NCBI GenBank assembly: GCA_017481225.1
Contig: JAFUPM010000090.1
Location: 1 to 39,287 of the forward strand
Direction: 5' to 3'
Source: Clostridia bacterium
Lineage (GTDB): Bacteria; Bacillota; Clostridia; Oscillospirales; CAG-272
DNA: 39,287 nucleotides
Shown here: piece after piece, positions 5,610-15,600 of the stretch
Layout of the letters: every line of letters starts with the position of its first letter
How positions within the stretch are numbered: position 1 is the first letter of the stretch
Notes under the pieces: model-generated
The model's input: only the letters and a program-made list of their open reading frames with translations
What the model was told of the DNA's origin: nothing
Databases searched by the model: none
Program-made: the position numbers and the translations under genes

Positions 5610-8276
5610 TTACTTCGCGAAGTCAATCTCCCAGATTTTGTCAATGGGGGAGGTGTAGGGATTGATGGTTGTGGGAAGGGTAGAGGAGTCTATAACGTTT
5701 GAGTTGTACGCGTAGAGAACGTCACGCTGATATACGGGAAGCTCTACTGCAAGGTCAAGGATAAGCTCCATACACTGCTTGTAAAGCTCGGTACGTGTTT
5801 CGCGGTCTGTGGTCTCGCGCGCGTCATCAATAAGGTTGGAGAGCTGGTTGAGTATCGCAGTTTCCTCGGTGTAGTAGCCGGGGTTAGCGAGAATCTGCTT
5901 GTAGCCCCACGCAAGAACGCTCGTTGCGGTGGAGTTCTTGTGGTAAACCTGGTAAAGGTCGGGGTCAACAGTAGAGCCCCAGGCTGCAGCCCATACCTTA
6001 AGAGAACCGGTAGAAAGCTTGGTGAGAGCCTGAGTATCCGAAACGACCTCGATATCCCAGCCGCACTCGTTGAGTATATCAGCCGCAAGCTGGAATACTG
6101 CGTAGGTGGGGTGGTCGGTGAGGTTCGCGCCTGCGATAGTGAAGGTAATCTTAAGGTCCTTATCGCCTGCGGACTTTCCGGATATGCTCATATAATGCTT
6201 AACAGACTCAATAGCCTCCTCTCTCGAGAATACGAGAGCAGGATACTCCGCGCCGTTGTCCTTGTTGAAGGAGCCGTCGGGGTTCTTGGGATAAGCCCAG
6301 CTTACCGTGGACATAGGCCAGTAGATGGGGTCTGCAGTACCTGTCTGATAGTAGGAGAGAGCAAGGCTCGTGTTCATAGCGCACATAATTGCCTTACGGA
6401 TATTGATATCGGGAACTAAGCCTGCGTTGATACCGATATAACCGTAACCGAGCTGGTCGGAGGAAAGAGTCTTGATACCTGCAGAGGAGAGGTTGTTAAG
6501 AGCTGTGATGTTGTCGTTTGTGAACTGGGGAGAGATGTAGTGAACGGTTCCTGCCTGAAGGGCGTCAACCGCGTTGGACGCGCTTACTACCTGGTAACGA
6601 ACCTTCTCAATCTTGGGTGCTCCGAGAAGGAAGCTGTTGTTCGCCTTGAAGTAAACGACGTTGTTGGTGAAGAACTCACCTGTGCCGGGGTTATCGCTGT
6701 TCTGAGCGTTGGTCGCCTTGTATGCGCCTGCGCCAACGGGAATTTTAATGTTTCTTGTAGACTGGATTTCGTTCTTCATAAAGTCGTGAGAGCCGAATAC
6801 TACTCCGAACTTATTGTTTGCGATATCTACAGTCTGGTTAGGTGCGTAGTAGTGCTGAGGAGCAACTGCGAATGCGAAGTTCCAGATAGCCTTGGGGTCA
6901 ACGCCGTTAATGGTTATCTCAAGAACGTCGTACTCGCCCGCGTTTGTGGGAGTGCCGTCTGCGTTATGGCTCTTTGCAACGGTGTAGGTGTTGTTGCCGA
7001 TGGTAACGGTTGCAGGACCGTCAGCCTCGTGACCGAGAGACTTGATACCCTCGATGTTGGGAATGTAGAGACCGTCATCTGTCTTCTTGCTCTCGAGGAT
7101 AACCTCCATAGCCTTTGCGCTGAACTCGGTGTGAAGCTCGTTTGCAGTACCCCAATAAAGGAGAATCTCGTGAAGAGAGGACCTTACCTTCGCGTTGTAT
7201 ACGTACTCAACGGCAGACTTCTTGTCTACAACTTTGTTGGTGTTGTACTCAAGAGTTACCTTTTCGAACTTGTTCTTAAGAGGCTTACCGTCGGGACCTT
7301 CAACGTATTTAACGCTTACGAAGCCCTCGGCGTACATAAAGGATACGATATCGTCGAACTCAACGGGAGAGGACTTGTAGGGCTCCTCGGTGTAGGCGTC
7401 CTTGTAGCTCTCGAAGTCTCTGCCAAGCTCTGCCTCGAACTTCTCAAGGGCAAGCTGGTAGTCCTTGATAAGCTGCTCCTTTGCAGCATCCACGTCGTAG
7501 ATGCCCGTAGCATCCATATAGCCGTCGGAGATATCGAAATCGTCAATAATAGCGAGCATATCGTCAAGACCTGCATCGTAGCTGTCGGCAGAGAGGCTCT
7601 GGTTAGCCTCCTCGTAAAGTCTGATTATCTCGTCGATACGGTCAAAGGCGCGGTTAGCCGCATCCTCTGAAAGCTTGCTGTCAGCACCCTCGATGCTCGA
7701 GTAGGTCTGGGTACGGTAGTTTGCAAGTCCCTTGATGTCTGTGGAGTACATAGTGGACGAGCCTGTGTAAACGGGGTCAAGGTAAACGTAGATATTGAAG
7801 AGAACGTCCTCAATAGTAAGTGCGTGACCGTCGGAGAACTTAATACCGTTCTTGATAATGAAGGTGTAGGTGGTGGTGTCGTCCTCGGAGTTGCGCTCCT
7901 CCTTGTAATCCTTTACAACGACAGCCTCGCTGTCACCGTAGGCAGGGATAACGTTGTAGACGATGTTGCCGTCCTTGTCCTTGACAACGTTGCCATTCTC
8001 GTCGCGCTCGGGCTCAAGACCTGTGGTAAGCATACCTATCTGAGTCATAGCAACGATGGTAGCATCGTTAGCGGTGGTGGAGTAGAAGGGGTTGAAAAGA
8101 CCGTCAAGAGATTCGGTCATAATAACGAATGCATCGGGTGCTGTATTGCCGCCGCCGTTGCCTCCGCCTCCGTTGTCATTGCCGCCCTCGTCATCGTCGC
8201 CGCAGGACACAAGTGTCATAAGGCTCATTGAGAGCATAACAATGCAAAGGAGCATTGCTATCAGTCTGTTTTTCAT
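5610..8276 (-). CDS. oppA: Peptide-binding lipoprotein, OppA type, enlarged
   Basis: Extracytoplasmic solute-binding protein (SBP_bac_5 family) that captures peptides for OppBCDF. The signal peptide ends in a lipobox LVSC with lipidated Cys25, followed by a Gly/Asn/Asp-rich tether (about 26-45). Family features include IIKNGIKFSDGHALTIEDV near residue 140 and a C-terminal WAAAWGSTVDPDLYQVYHK. At 888 residues it is far longer than the usual 520-600. Extra, mostly charged sequence lies between about residues 170 and 400, inside what should be domain I. The start is preceded by AAGGAGG. It sits between the repeat lipoprotein (27-bp gap) and oppB (18-bp gap). Peptide specificity cannot be read from the sequence; dipeptide, oligopeptide or another ligand remain possible. 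Confidence 0.9.
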   Translation of the reverse strand: MKNRLIAMLLCIVMLSMSLMTLVSCGDDDEGGNDNGGGGNGGGNTAPDAFVIMTESLDGLFNPFYSTTANDATIVAMTQIGMLTTGLEPERDENGNVVKDKDGNIVYNVIPAYGDSEAVVVKDYKEERNSEDDTTTYTFIIKNGIKFSDGHALTIEDVLFNIYVYLDPVYTGSSTMYSTDIKGLANYRTQTYSSIEGADSKLSEDAANRAFDRIDEIIRLYEEANQSLSADSYDAGLDDMLAIIDDFDISDGYMDATGIYDVDAAKEQLIKDYQLALEKFEAELGRDFESYKDAYTEEPYKSSPVEFDDIVSFMYAEGFVSVKYVEGPDGKPLKNKFEKVTLEYNTNKVVDKKSAVEYVYNAKVRSSLHEILLYWGTANELHTEFSAKAMEVILESKKTDDGLYIPNIEGIKSLGHEADGPATVTIGNNTYTVAKSHNADGTPTNAGEYDVLEITINGVDPKAIWNFAFAVAPQHYYAPNQTVDIANNKFGVVFGSHDFMKNEIQSTRNIKIPVGAGAYKATNAQNSDNPGTGEFFTNNVVYFKANNSFLLGAPKIEKVRYQVVSASNAVDALQAGTVHYISPQFTNDNITALNNLSSAGIKTLSSDQLGYGYIGINAGLVPDINIRKAIMCAMNTSLALSYYQTGTADPIYWPMSTVSWAYPKNPDGSFNKDNGAEYPALVFSREEAIESVKHYMSISGKSAGDKDLKITFTIAGANLTDHPTYAVFQLAADILNECGWDIEVVSDTQALTKLSTGSLKVWAAAWGSTVDPDLYQVYHKNSTATSVLAWGYKQILANPGYYTEETAILNQLSNLIDDARETTDRETRTELYKQCMELILDLAVELPVYQRDVLYAYNSNVIDSSTLPTTINPYTSPIDKIWEIDFAK

Positions 8277-8303
8277 TATATATTCCTCCTTGTGGATAAA
8301 AAA

Positions 8304-9680
8304 TTAACTGTTTTGGTTCAGTTCTAAGAGAACTGCCGCGTTGACCGTACCGTCCTCGTTAAGGAAGCCGGGAATGTCCTCGGCGGGGGTGGGGTCAGCA
8401 TCGCCCTTTTTAAAGGTACAGCTTACGCTTCCGCTGATAGCGGAGTGATTGCCCTGGGCGGTGATAAGACCTATCTGGGTATCGGATTTAGAGGTAAAGC
8501 CTCTCTTGTTACCGATATTGAGAGTACCCGAGAAGGTGATACCCGACAGAGCCGCGCCGTCCTCAATCTCGGAGGCGAAGGTTCCGAAGCTTGCGCCCGG
8601 GAATCTGCTTCCCGCAGTCAGATTGTAGGTGACGTTCTCAAAGGTGAGGTCGGTTATGGTAGCCGAGCTGCCGATAACCTGGAAAATACCGCCCTTTGTA
8701 TCTCTTGCGTCGGTCTGGTTAACGGTAATGCCCGTAATCTTGTGGCCGTTACCGATTATTGAGCCTGTAAAGGTGTTGTTCGTAAACGCCTTCGGCCAGG
8801 TTTTGCCCGTGTAGTCTATATCGCAGTATAGCTCGTAGTTGCCGCTTACGGAGACGTTGTTTATGAAATGCTCGGGCTCCTCAACCTTGAACCACTCGCC
8901 CTCGCGCCACTTGGTATAGATTTTTACCGTGGGGGTAAGGCTGGTGCCCGTAGCGTAGTCTACGGCGCCTTCAATAGTCTGTGTATATGGAACCGTGCAG
9001 GCAGGGTCGCTGTATGCGCCGTCGAAGGTGTAGCCATCGCGCTTCGGGAAGGTGTTCATAGACATCTTGCCGTTCTTCCAGGCAGGGAGAGGGAGGGTAA
9101 GACCCGTCGCCGTGCTGTACGGTGTGCTTTCGCCCTCAACGTAGGCTTCAAATTTGTAGTAGGGTATCCAGGCGGCGTAGAGTGTAAGATACTCGGTCTC
9201 TGCCGTGGGGTTTTTCGCAGGGTCAACCACAAGCACGTCGGTATCGAAGTCCCACCTGCCGCTGTAAACGTAGCCCTGTGCCTCGGGGTCCTCGGTTACG
9301 TTGCCGAAGTCGTCAAGCATATTTCCCGCACCGTCGAAGCGAAGCTCGCGGCCCGTGTACCAGCCTGCGAAGAAATAGTCGGTTCTGGATACGCCGAGGG
9401 CATTCTTGCCGCGTACCTCGAAGTCGTTGGGCGCTACGAGGGGAATTTCATAGTGACCGTCGCCGTTCTGCTCGAAGTCCTCGTATTTGAACATATCGAC
9501 GATATAAACGTCGTTGACGTTAGCGAACTGACCGTCGCCCGCGTCAAATCTGACGCTTACGTTATATCCGTCCTTGCCGTAGTTCTCGTATGGGGTGTTC
9601 CAATGAGAGCAGGAGGCAAGGCAGGATATCGCGGCGACGGCAAGCGCCGCCACGATAAGTCTTTTAAAAATCTTTTTCAT
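8304..9680 (-). CDS. Surface lipoprotein with InlB-type (Flg_new) repeats and GLUG-like beta-helix
   Basis: 458 residues. Signal peptide with lipobox LASC, lipidated Cys24. Two Listeria-Bacteroides-repeat (Flg_new/InlB B) modules follow: one at about 35-175, ending in FFAGWYTG and YLTLYAAW, and one at about 180-265 (KRDGYTFDGAYSDP then VKIYTKW). Residues about 270-400 resemble GLUG/pectate-lyase-type beta-helix sequence (FTGSIIGNGHKITGITV, GGIFQVIGSSATITDLTFENV). Such modules are known in surface adhesins and binding proteins, so a binding or scaffolding role is inferred; no catalytic motif is seen. The ribosome binding site TTGGAG lies in the last codons of the subtilase gene, 6 bp upstream, which argues for co-translation with it. 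Confidence 0.8.
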   Translation of the reverse strand: MKKIFKRLIVAALAVAAISCLASCSHWNTPYENYGKDGYNVSVRFDAGDGQFANVNDVYIVDMFKYEDFEQNGDGHYEIPLVAPNDFEVRGKNALGVSRTDYFFAGWYTGRELRFDGAGNMLDDFGNVTEDPEAQGYVYSGRWDFDTDVLVVDPAKNPTAETEYLTLYAAWIPYYKFEAYVEGESTPYSTATGLTLPLPAWKNGKMSMNTFPKRDGYTFDGAYSDPACTVPYTQTIEGAVDYATGTSLTPTVKIYTKWREGEWFKVEEPEHFINNVSVSGNYELYCDIDYTGKTWPKAFTNNTFTGSIIGNGHKITGITVNQTDARDTKGGIFQVIGSSATITDLTFENVTYNLTAGSRFPGASFGTFASEIEDGAALSGITFSGTLNIGNKRGFTSKSDTQIGLITAQGNHSAISGSVSCTFKKGDADPTPAEDIPGFLNEDGTVNAAVLLELNQNS

Positions 9681-9686
9681 TGTCGT

Positions 9687-12600
9687 TTACTCCAAATCCT
9701 CATCCGCCTTTGCTTCTGCGGATTTTTTCTTTCTGAAGTAGATAACTCCAAACGTCACGCCTCCGCCGACAACCAGCAGAGAGACTGCGCAAATCACGAT
9801 AATGAGAACGGGAGAGTCGGGCTCCTCTTCGGGCTCGTCTGGCTCCTCGGGAGTCACGGGTGCGTCGGGCTCGTCGGGAGTCTCGGGCACACTGGGTGTC
9901 TCGTTCTCGGACTCGAGATATTCAAGGTCCTTAATACGCTTCTCTGCGCTTAAGAGCTTCGAATACTCGCTTACAAGTGACTGCTGAAGAATGGTTGCAA
10001 TTCTGTCATAAGCAGCTCTTGCCTCCTCTACGAGAGCCTTGTCGGCAAGAGATACCTTCTCGGGCAGCTTATTGATAGCCTCAATAGCCTCCAAGGTAAT
10101 ATCGTCGGCTGCTGCCGCGCCTTCAAGAACTGTGTCGAAGTACTGGGAGTAGATGAAGGACTCATAGCCCACGCCGTTGGTGGGGCGGACCATAGTCAGC
10201 TTATCCTCAACTCTGCCGATATAATCGACAAAGTTCGCTCCGTAGTATACGGTAGAGGGGTAGAAGTGTGCGTAGTACATAAGGTAATCCACAATGCCGA
10301 GGCCCTGGAATATAAGCTCTGAGCCGTCGGTGAGAGGAATTACGTAGTCACCCTTGGAGGGGAAATTCTCGTAGGTGTAGAAGTACATCTCGTCGTACTC
10401 CTCCTCAAGGGTAGGCGCCTCGTAGCTTGCGAAGGTCACAACCGAGAGGCTATCGCATCCGTAGAACGCCTTGTGTCCTATGGAATTGAGAGTGTAGGGA
10501 AGGGATACCTTGATTACGTCCGAGCCTGCGAAGGCAAGGGCGGAAATTCTGACGGTGCCGTCTGCGACTATTGCAGTCTCGGAGTCGCCTGCATAGGAGA
10601 TAAGCTCAAGTCCGAGAGGCACTCTCTTATAGAGGCTGCCGTCAATGACAAGCACGTCCTCGGAAATATCGAAGGTGTAAACCGTGCTTGCGCCCATATT
10701 GACACCCTGGAAGAAGTTATCCACAGTATCATAGAAGGGCTTAAGTCTGCAGAATGCGAAGGGATTGTCACCAAGCTCCACAAGCTCGTCGCCGAGAGCA
10801 ACCTCAAAGTCAACGATGCCGTCCTCGTACTTCATAAACGCTCCCTCGCCGATGCTGCGCGCGCCGGTAAGATCAGCCGAGGTAAGAGCTGTGTAAGCGA
10901 AGCTGTAATCGCCGACGGATACGGCAGAGCCCAGGTTGTTAACGGCAGTAAGCTTGGGTGCGTAAGCGAATGCGCCCTCGCCAATCTCCACGGAAAGCTC
11001 GGGGGAGAGGGTTACGGACTCGAGAAGCTCGCTGTAAACGAAGGCGTATTTGCCGATGCTCTCTGCCTTGGGAAGGTTAAGAGAGGTGAAGGCTGCTCTC
11101 TCGAAGGCGTATTCGCCGACACTCTCGACCTTATCAAGGTTAATATCGGAGAGAGATATGCAAGCGAGGAAGGCTCTGTCGGGAATAGCCGTTACGCCCT
11201 CACCGAGCTTAACGCTTGTAAGCTTCTGGCAGTATGCGAAGGCACCGCCTCCGAGAGCGTAAATGTACTCGTCGTCTCCAATCTGTACGACGGAGAGTGA
11301 GGACAGGTCAATTGTCATAAGCGCGGGTGCGTGGTAGCTGTAGCGGTAATCGGTCTGCTCCTTGTTTACCATAGCATCGCCGTTTGCGTCCATAACGTAC
11401 AGCACGTCGCCGCTGAAGGCGTCGTCACCGATAGCGAGAACCTTGGAAAGGTCGATATACTTAAGCTCGGAGCAGTTGTAGAACGCCATTCTTTCGATTA
11501 TAGCGCCCTCACCGAGGGTGATACTCTCAAGCTCAGCCGCGCCCATAAACGCGCTGTCACCGATTACAACGTTTTTGCCTATTTCAAGAACTCTCATAGG
11601 AGAGGTGTATTTGTAGGTGTAAGGGATAATGGGGTTAAGGTCGTTGCCCTCGTTTTCGCCCTCCACGATATCGAAGCTGGCTCTGCCAAGCATAAACGCG
11701 CCGTAGCCGAGAGTTACGCTGTCGCCGATCTTAACGCTCTCAAGGCTTAAGCACATTGAGAACGCGCCTTCGCCGACGGTTGTGCCCGTGGGGATAACTA
11801 CGCTTTCAAGCTTGGAGTTGGAGAACGCGTAATCGCTGATGTAGCTGAGAGCCGATATGTCGGGAAGCTCGGTAATAGCCGATGCGAAGAAGGCGTATTT
11901 GCCCATCTCGGTAAGCTCGCCGAGGGTAACCTTAGAGAGATTGGAGCAATCGGAGAGCGCGTACGCGCCTACCTTAGTTACTCCGGGAGCTACAAGCTCG
12001 GAGATTATTCTGTTACCCGAGAGTGCTGCGTCGGCAATTGCGACTATGGAGGAGTCAAGCTCAAGCTTTGAGGTGATTACCTTATTTTTACCCTCGCCGC
12101 TTACGGTGTGAGGCAGGGCGGGAGCTACGAGCATAAGAGTTTTGCCGTCTCCGCTGAGAAGATAAGGCGCACCCGCAACAGCCTTGTAGGAAGCGTTGTC
12201 CTTGTGGACTGTGAAGGAGGAAACCTTCGTGCCTGTGAACGCCTGCTCACCGATAGACTGAACGTCGGGACCTATTTCCACGCTCTCAAGGGACTTACAG
12301 CCCTCGAATGCGCCTGCGGGGATAACCGCCGTGTTAATCTTGATTGACTTGAGAGCTTCGCAACCCGTAAAAGCAAGCTGACCGAGCTTGATTTTCTCCT
12401 CGGAGAGGATTATCTCGGAGAGCTTCTCGCAGCCTCTGAAGGCGTAGGCACCGATGGACTGAGCCTTGTCGGAAAGGATAACCTTCTCAAGCTCTGCCAC
12501 AGAGGGAGTGATAGGCACGAGAGAGGTGGTCGCTCTGTCGTACTTGGTTGCAAGATAGGGAATCTGTGCGAAGGCTCCGTCGCCTATAGCTACCGTCTCG

Positions 12601-15600
12601 TCAAGGCTTATGGTGCCTGCAAGGGCGGTATTAAGGAAGGCGTATTGGTTGAAGAACTTGACGTTCTCTATTCCGTCAACGTTAACGAGGGAGGTACAGT
12701 TGTAGAACGCTCCGACGTCAATGGTGACAACCGAGTCGGGAATGTGAACCGTGTGAAGAGAGGTAAGTCCCGCGAAGGCGTACATACCTATCCTCGTGAC
12801 TCCGTCGGGAATCCAGACCTCGGTTATAGTATCCTCGCCCAGGTACCAGGGCTTAACGAGGTCGGGCTCCTCCTCGGAGATAATATCGCCCTCGCCCTTG
12901 GGAATGTAGTCGTAATTTGAGAATGCGTACTGACCAATCTCGTTGATTGCCAGCTTGGAGTCGCGCAGGTCAACCACGCCGCCCGTGCCGTAATAGCCCG
13001 AGAGAATGGGACCCATTGTTGCATAGGGGTCTTTAATGGTAATTCTGACGGTGGCGCGCTGAACGTCCTTGCCGTCCATAACCACCTTGACGTTAATGGC
13101 TGTTGAGGATTTCGCGTTTTTGCTTATTACAACGGTGCCGTTTTCGTCTACGGTAGCGTTTTTGTTGCTTGCTTTAAACTCTATTTTCGTATCCTCGGGG
13201 AAGTAGGAGTGCAGCTCCGTGAGAAGCGTTATTGACTCCGAGGGATACATTTCAAGGGAGTAGGTCGAGCCTTGACCCGTGAAGTTTTTGGTATCGCCCG
13301 TAATACCGATATCGCGCTCGTCGGTATTAAGGAAATAGAATGCCTTCTCAACTTTGTAGCCCGTAAGCTTGAAGTCCTGAACCGCAGGCTTGTCGAAGGG
13401 CTGCCAGCCCTTGTCGCCCTTGGCGAGAACCTTGATTTCCAGCATACAAAGCGCCGTACTTCCGTTGGCTTCCTTAACCTTTATTCTCGCGGTGCCCGAG
13501 TCGAGAGCAACCAGCTGGTTGTTCACAACCTTAACTATCTTCTCGCCGCCTCTCATTACCTCGTACTCAACCAGCTCGCCCCACTCGGTGCCGGGATATA
13601 CCACGGGAGTGAGATTGAATACCTCGTTGGGGCTGAGGGTAATGGTGCCGATGTCGATATTGCCGTTAGAATAGGTTGCGTCCTCAAAGTATACGTCGGT
13701 GAAGTCGTCGGGAAGTCCCACCTCGTAAACCGACTGGTTGAGGGCGTAGTCGTAGCAGACTACGGTGAAGGTGTTCTTGTGATTTGCAGCCTTGATTTCA
13801 TCAATGTAGTCGGTAAGCTCGTATACCACGTAGGTGGTGGAGTTCGCCTCGGAATATACGGGGGTCATATATCTGTCGAACATACCGATTTTGGGGCTGT
13901 ATTCCATCTCTCCGACAGAGGGGTCAACCGTTGCCGTACCTATTTGCATACACATAGCGTAGTGGTTATCGTACACTGCCATTTTCGCATAGAGGCGGTT
14001 GGTCTTGGTGGACCTGTCGTACTCGGTATAGAACTCGACACCCGTAAGCGCGGGAGCCTCAAAGTCTATGTAGAGAGGGAAGGTGAAGGTGTTCTTAAGG
14101 TTCGTGTCCTTGCCGCCGTCACCGTAATCAAGGTAGCCTTGGAGAGTTACGGTGTAGGTGGTGTTGTTTTTCAGGTTGTTTTCAATTGCGCTGAACTCAA
14201 TCTCGATATTTGCCGGGCGAATTGCGCCGCCGTCGCCGTAAGATTTACGGATATCGTGGTTTGTGCGTGAGTAGACTACCTCGCCCGTTGCGTCGTCGGT
14301 AATGGTTATCTCAATCTTCGCCGCGTTACGGAGAAGTCCGCCCCAGACGAAGCGGAGGGAGTTAACCGTGTCGGTCTGATTTGAGAGGGAGATGTACTTT
14401 CTGTCTGCCGCAATAGCGGTAGCACGGGGGTCCTGCTCGAAGAAGTAGGAGCCGAGGTACATCATATAGTCAAGCTCGGTGCCGCCTATGGGACGTGTTG
14501 CGTAGGCGTCGGGAAGGGTCTTGTCGAGAAGGTCGATAGAATCGTCAAGCTCGTCCCTGTTGGTATCGAAGTAATCAAGGTCGAAGAGGGGAGCCTGTGT
14601 CCAATCACCGTAGAAGCCGAGGTAGGGAACCGAGAGGTCAACCTTGTTATCGCCCTCAGCGTCGAGGACCACGAAGCCCTCTACGTACATACCGTTTGCA
14701 AAGGAGGAGTCAAGGTACTGTCTGTCCTTTTCACCAAGGGTAATCTTAACGGTTACGTCGGCAACGGCGCCTGCCGCTACCGTGACGGTGTTATTGTTAA
14801 GTGTTCCGCCCGAGATTGCGCTTACGGTGACGGTTGCGCCGTCAAGGATATAGCCTTGCTCGGTGACGGTGGTTTTACCGTCGTTGGTTTTCGTCTCGCT
14901 GACACCCTCCGTCATTACGTAGGCGGAGACGTTGTAGGAGTTCTTCGTCGTGCCGAAGTTCTTAATGGAGAACTTAAGCTCGTATACGCCAAGCTTTGAG
15001 GGATCGTCACCAAGCTCGATCTTGGATTTATCCATCTCCTCACCGTTTTTGTCGTAGGTGATTATATAAGCGTCAGTTGCTGCAGAGTTATAGAGATTGG
15101 CAAGTCCTGCTCCCTGCTTTCTTACGGAATAGGGGAGACCGTTGGTATTATATACTATGTCCGCTGTGGACATAAGAAGCTGGTTTACAAACGCCGTAAC
15201 CTTTACGGGGTTGTCGGCTATATCGGGGAAGTTCTCGACTACGTACTGACGGACGAGAGCTGTAAGTCCCGATACGTTGGGGGTTGCCATAGAGGTACCG
15301 GAAATGCGGTCGTAATCCTCACCGGGAACCGAGGAGAGAATAGAGCCGCCGTGAGCCGTAAGCTCGGGCTTTATCTCAAGGTCGGGGTTGGGACCCCAAG
15401 AGGAGAAGTCGGACATAAAGGGACCTGAAACCTGGCTTCTCTTAATCATAATCGTGCCACTGCCTGCCTTGGCAAGCTCCTCACCGGCGTCCTGTCTTAT
15501 GGAGCAGGCGGGAATGTTGGTGCTGCCGACGTTCATCTTTATCTCACCCGAGACGTTGTTGTAGATGATTATACCGGCGGCTCCCTGCTTTTCTGCCACG

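Noticed and set aside
6540..7670. Long plus-strand frame opposite oppA
   Set aside because: Antisense shadow caused by codon bias of the real gene; the translation matches no family.
9687..9830. Sortase (LPXTG) anchoring of the subtilase
   Set aside because: No LPXTG-like motif before the C-terminal helix; anchoring by the helix itself is simpler.
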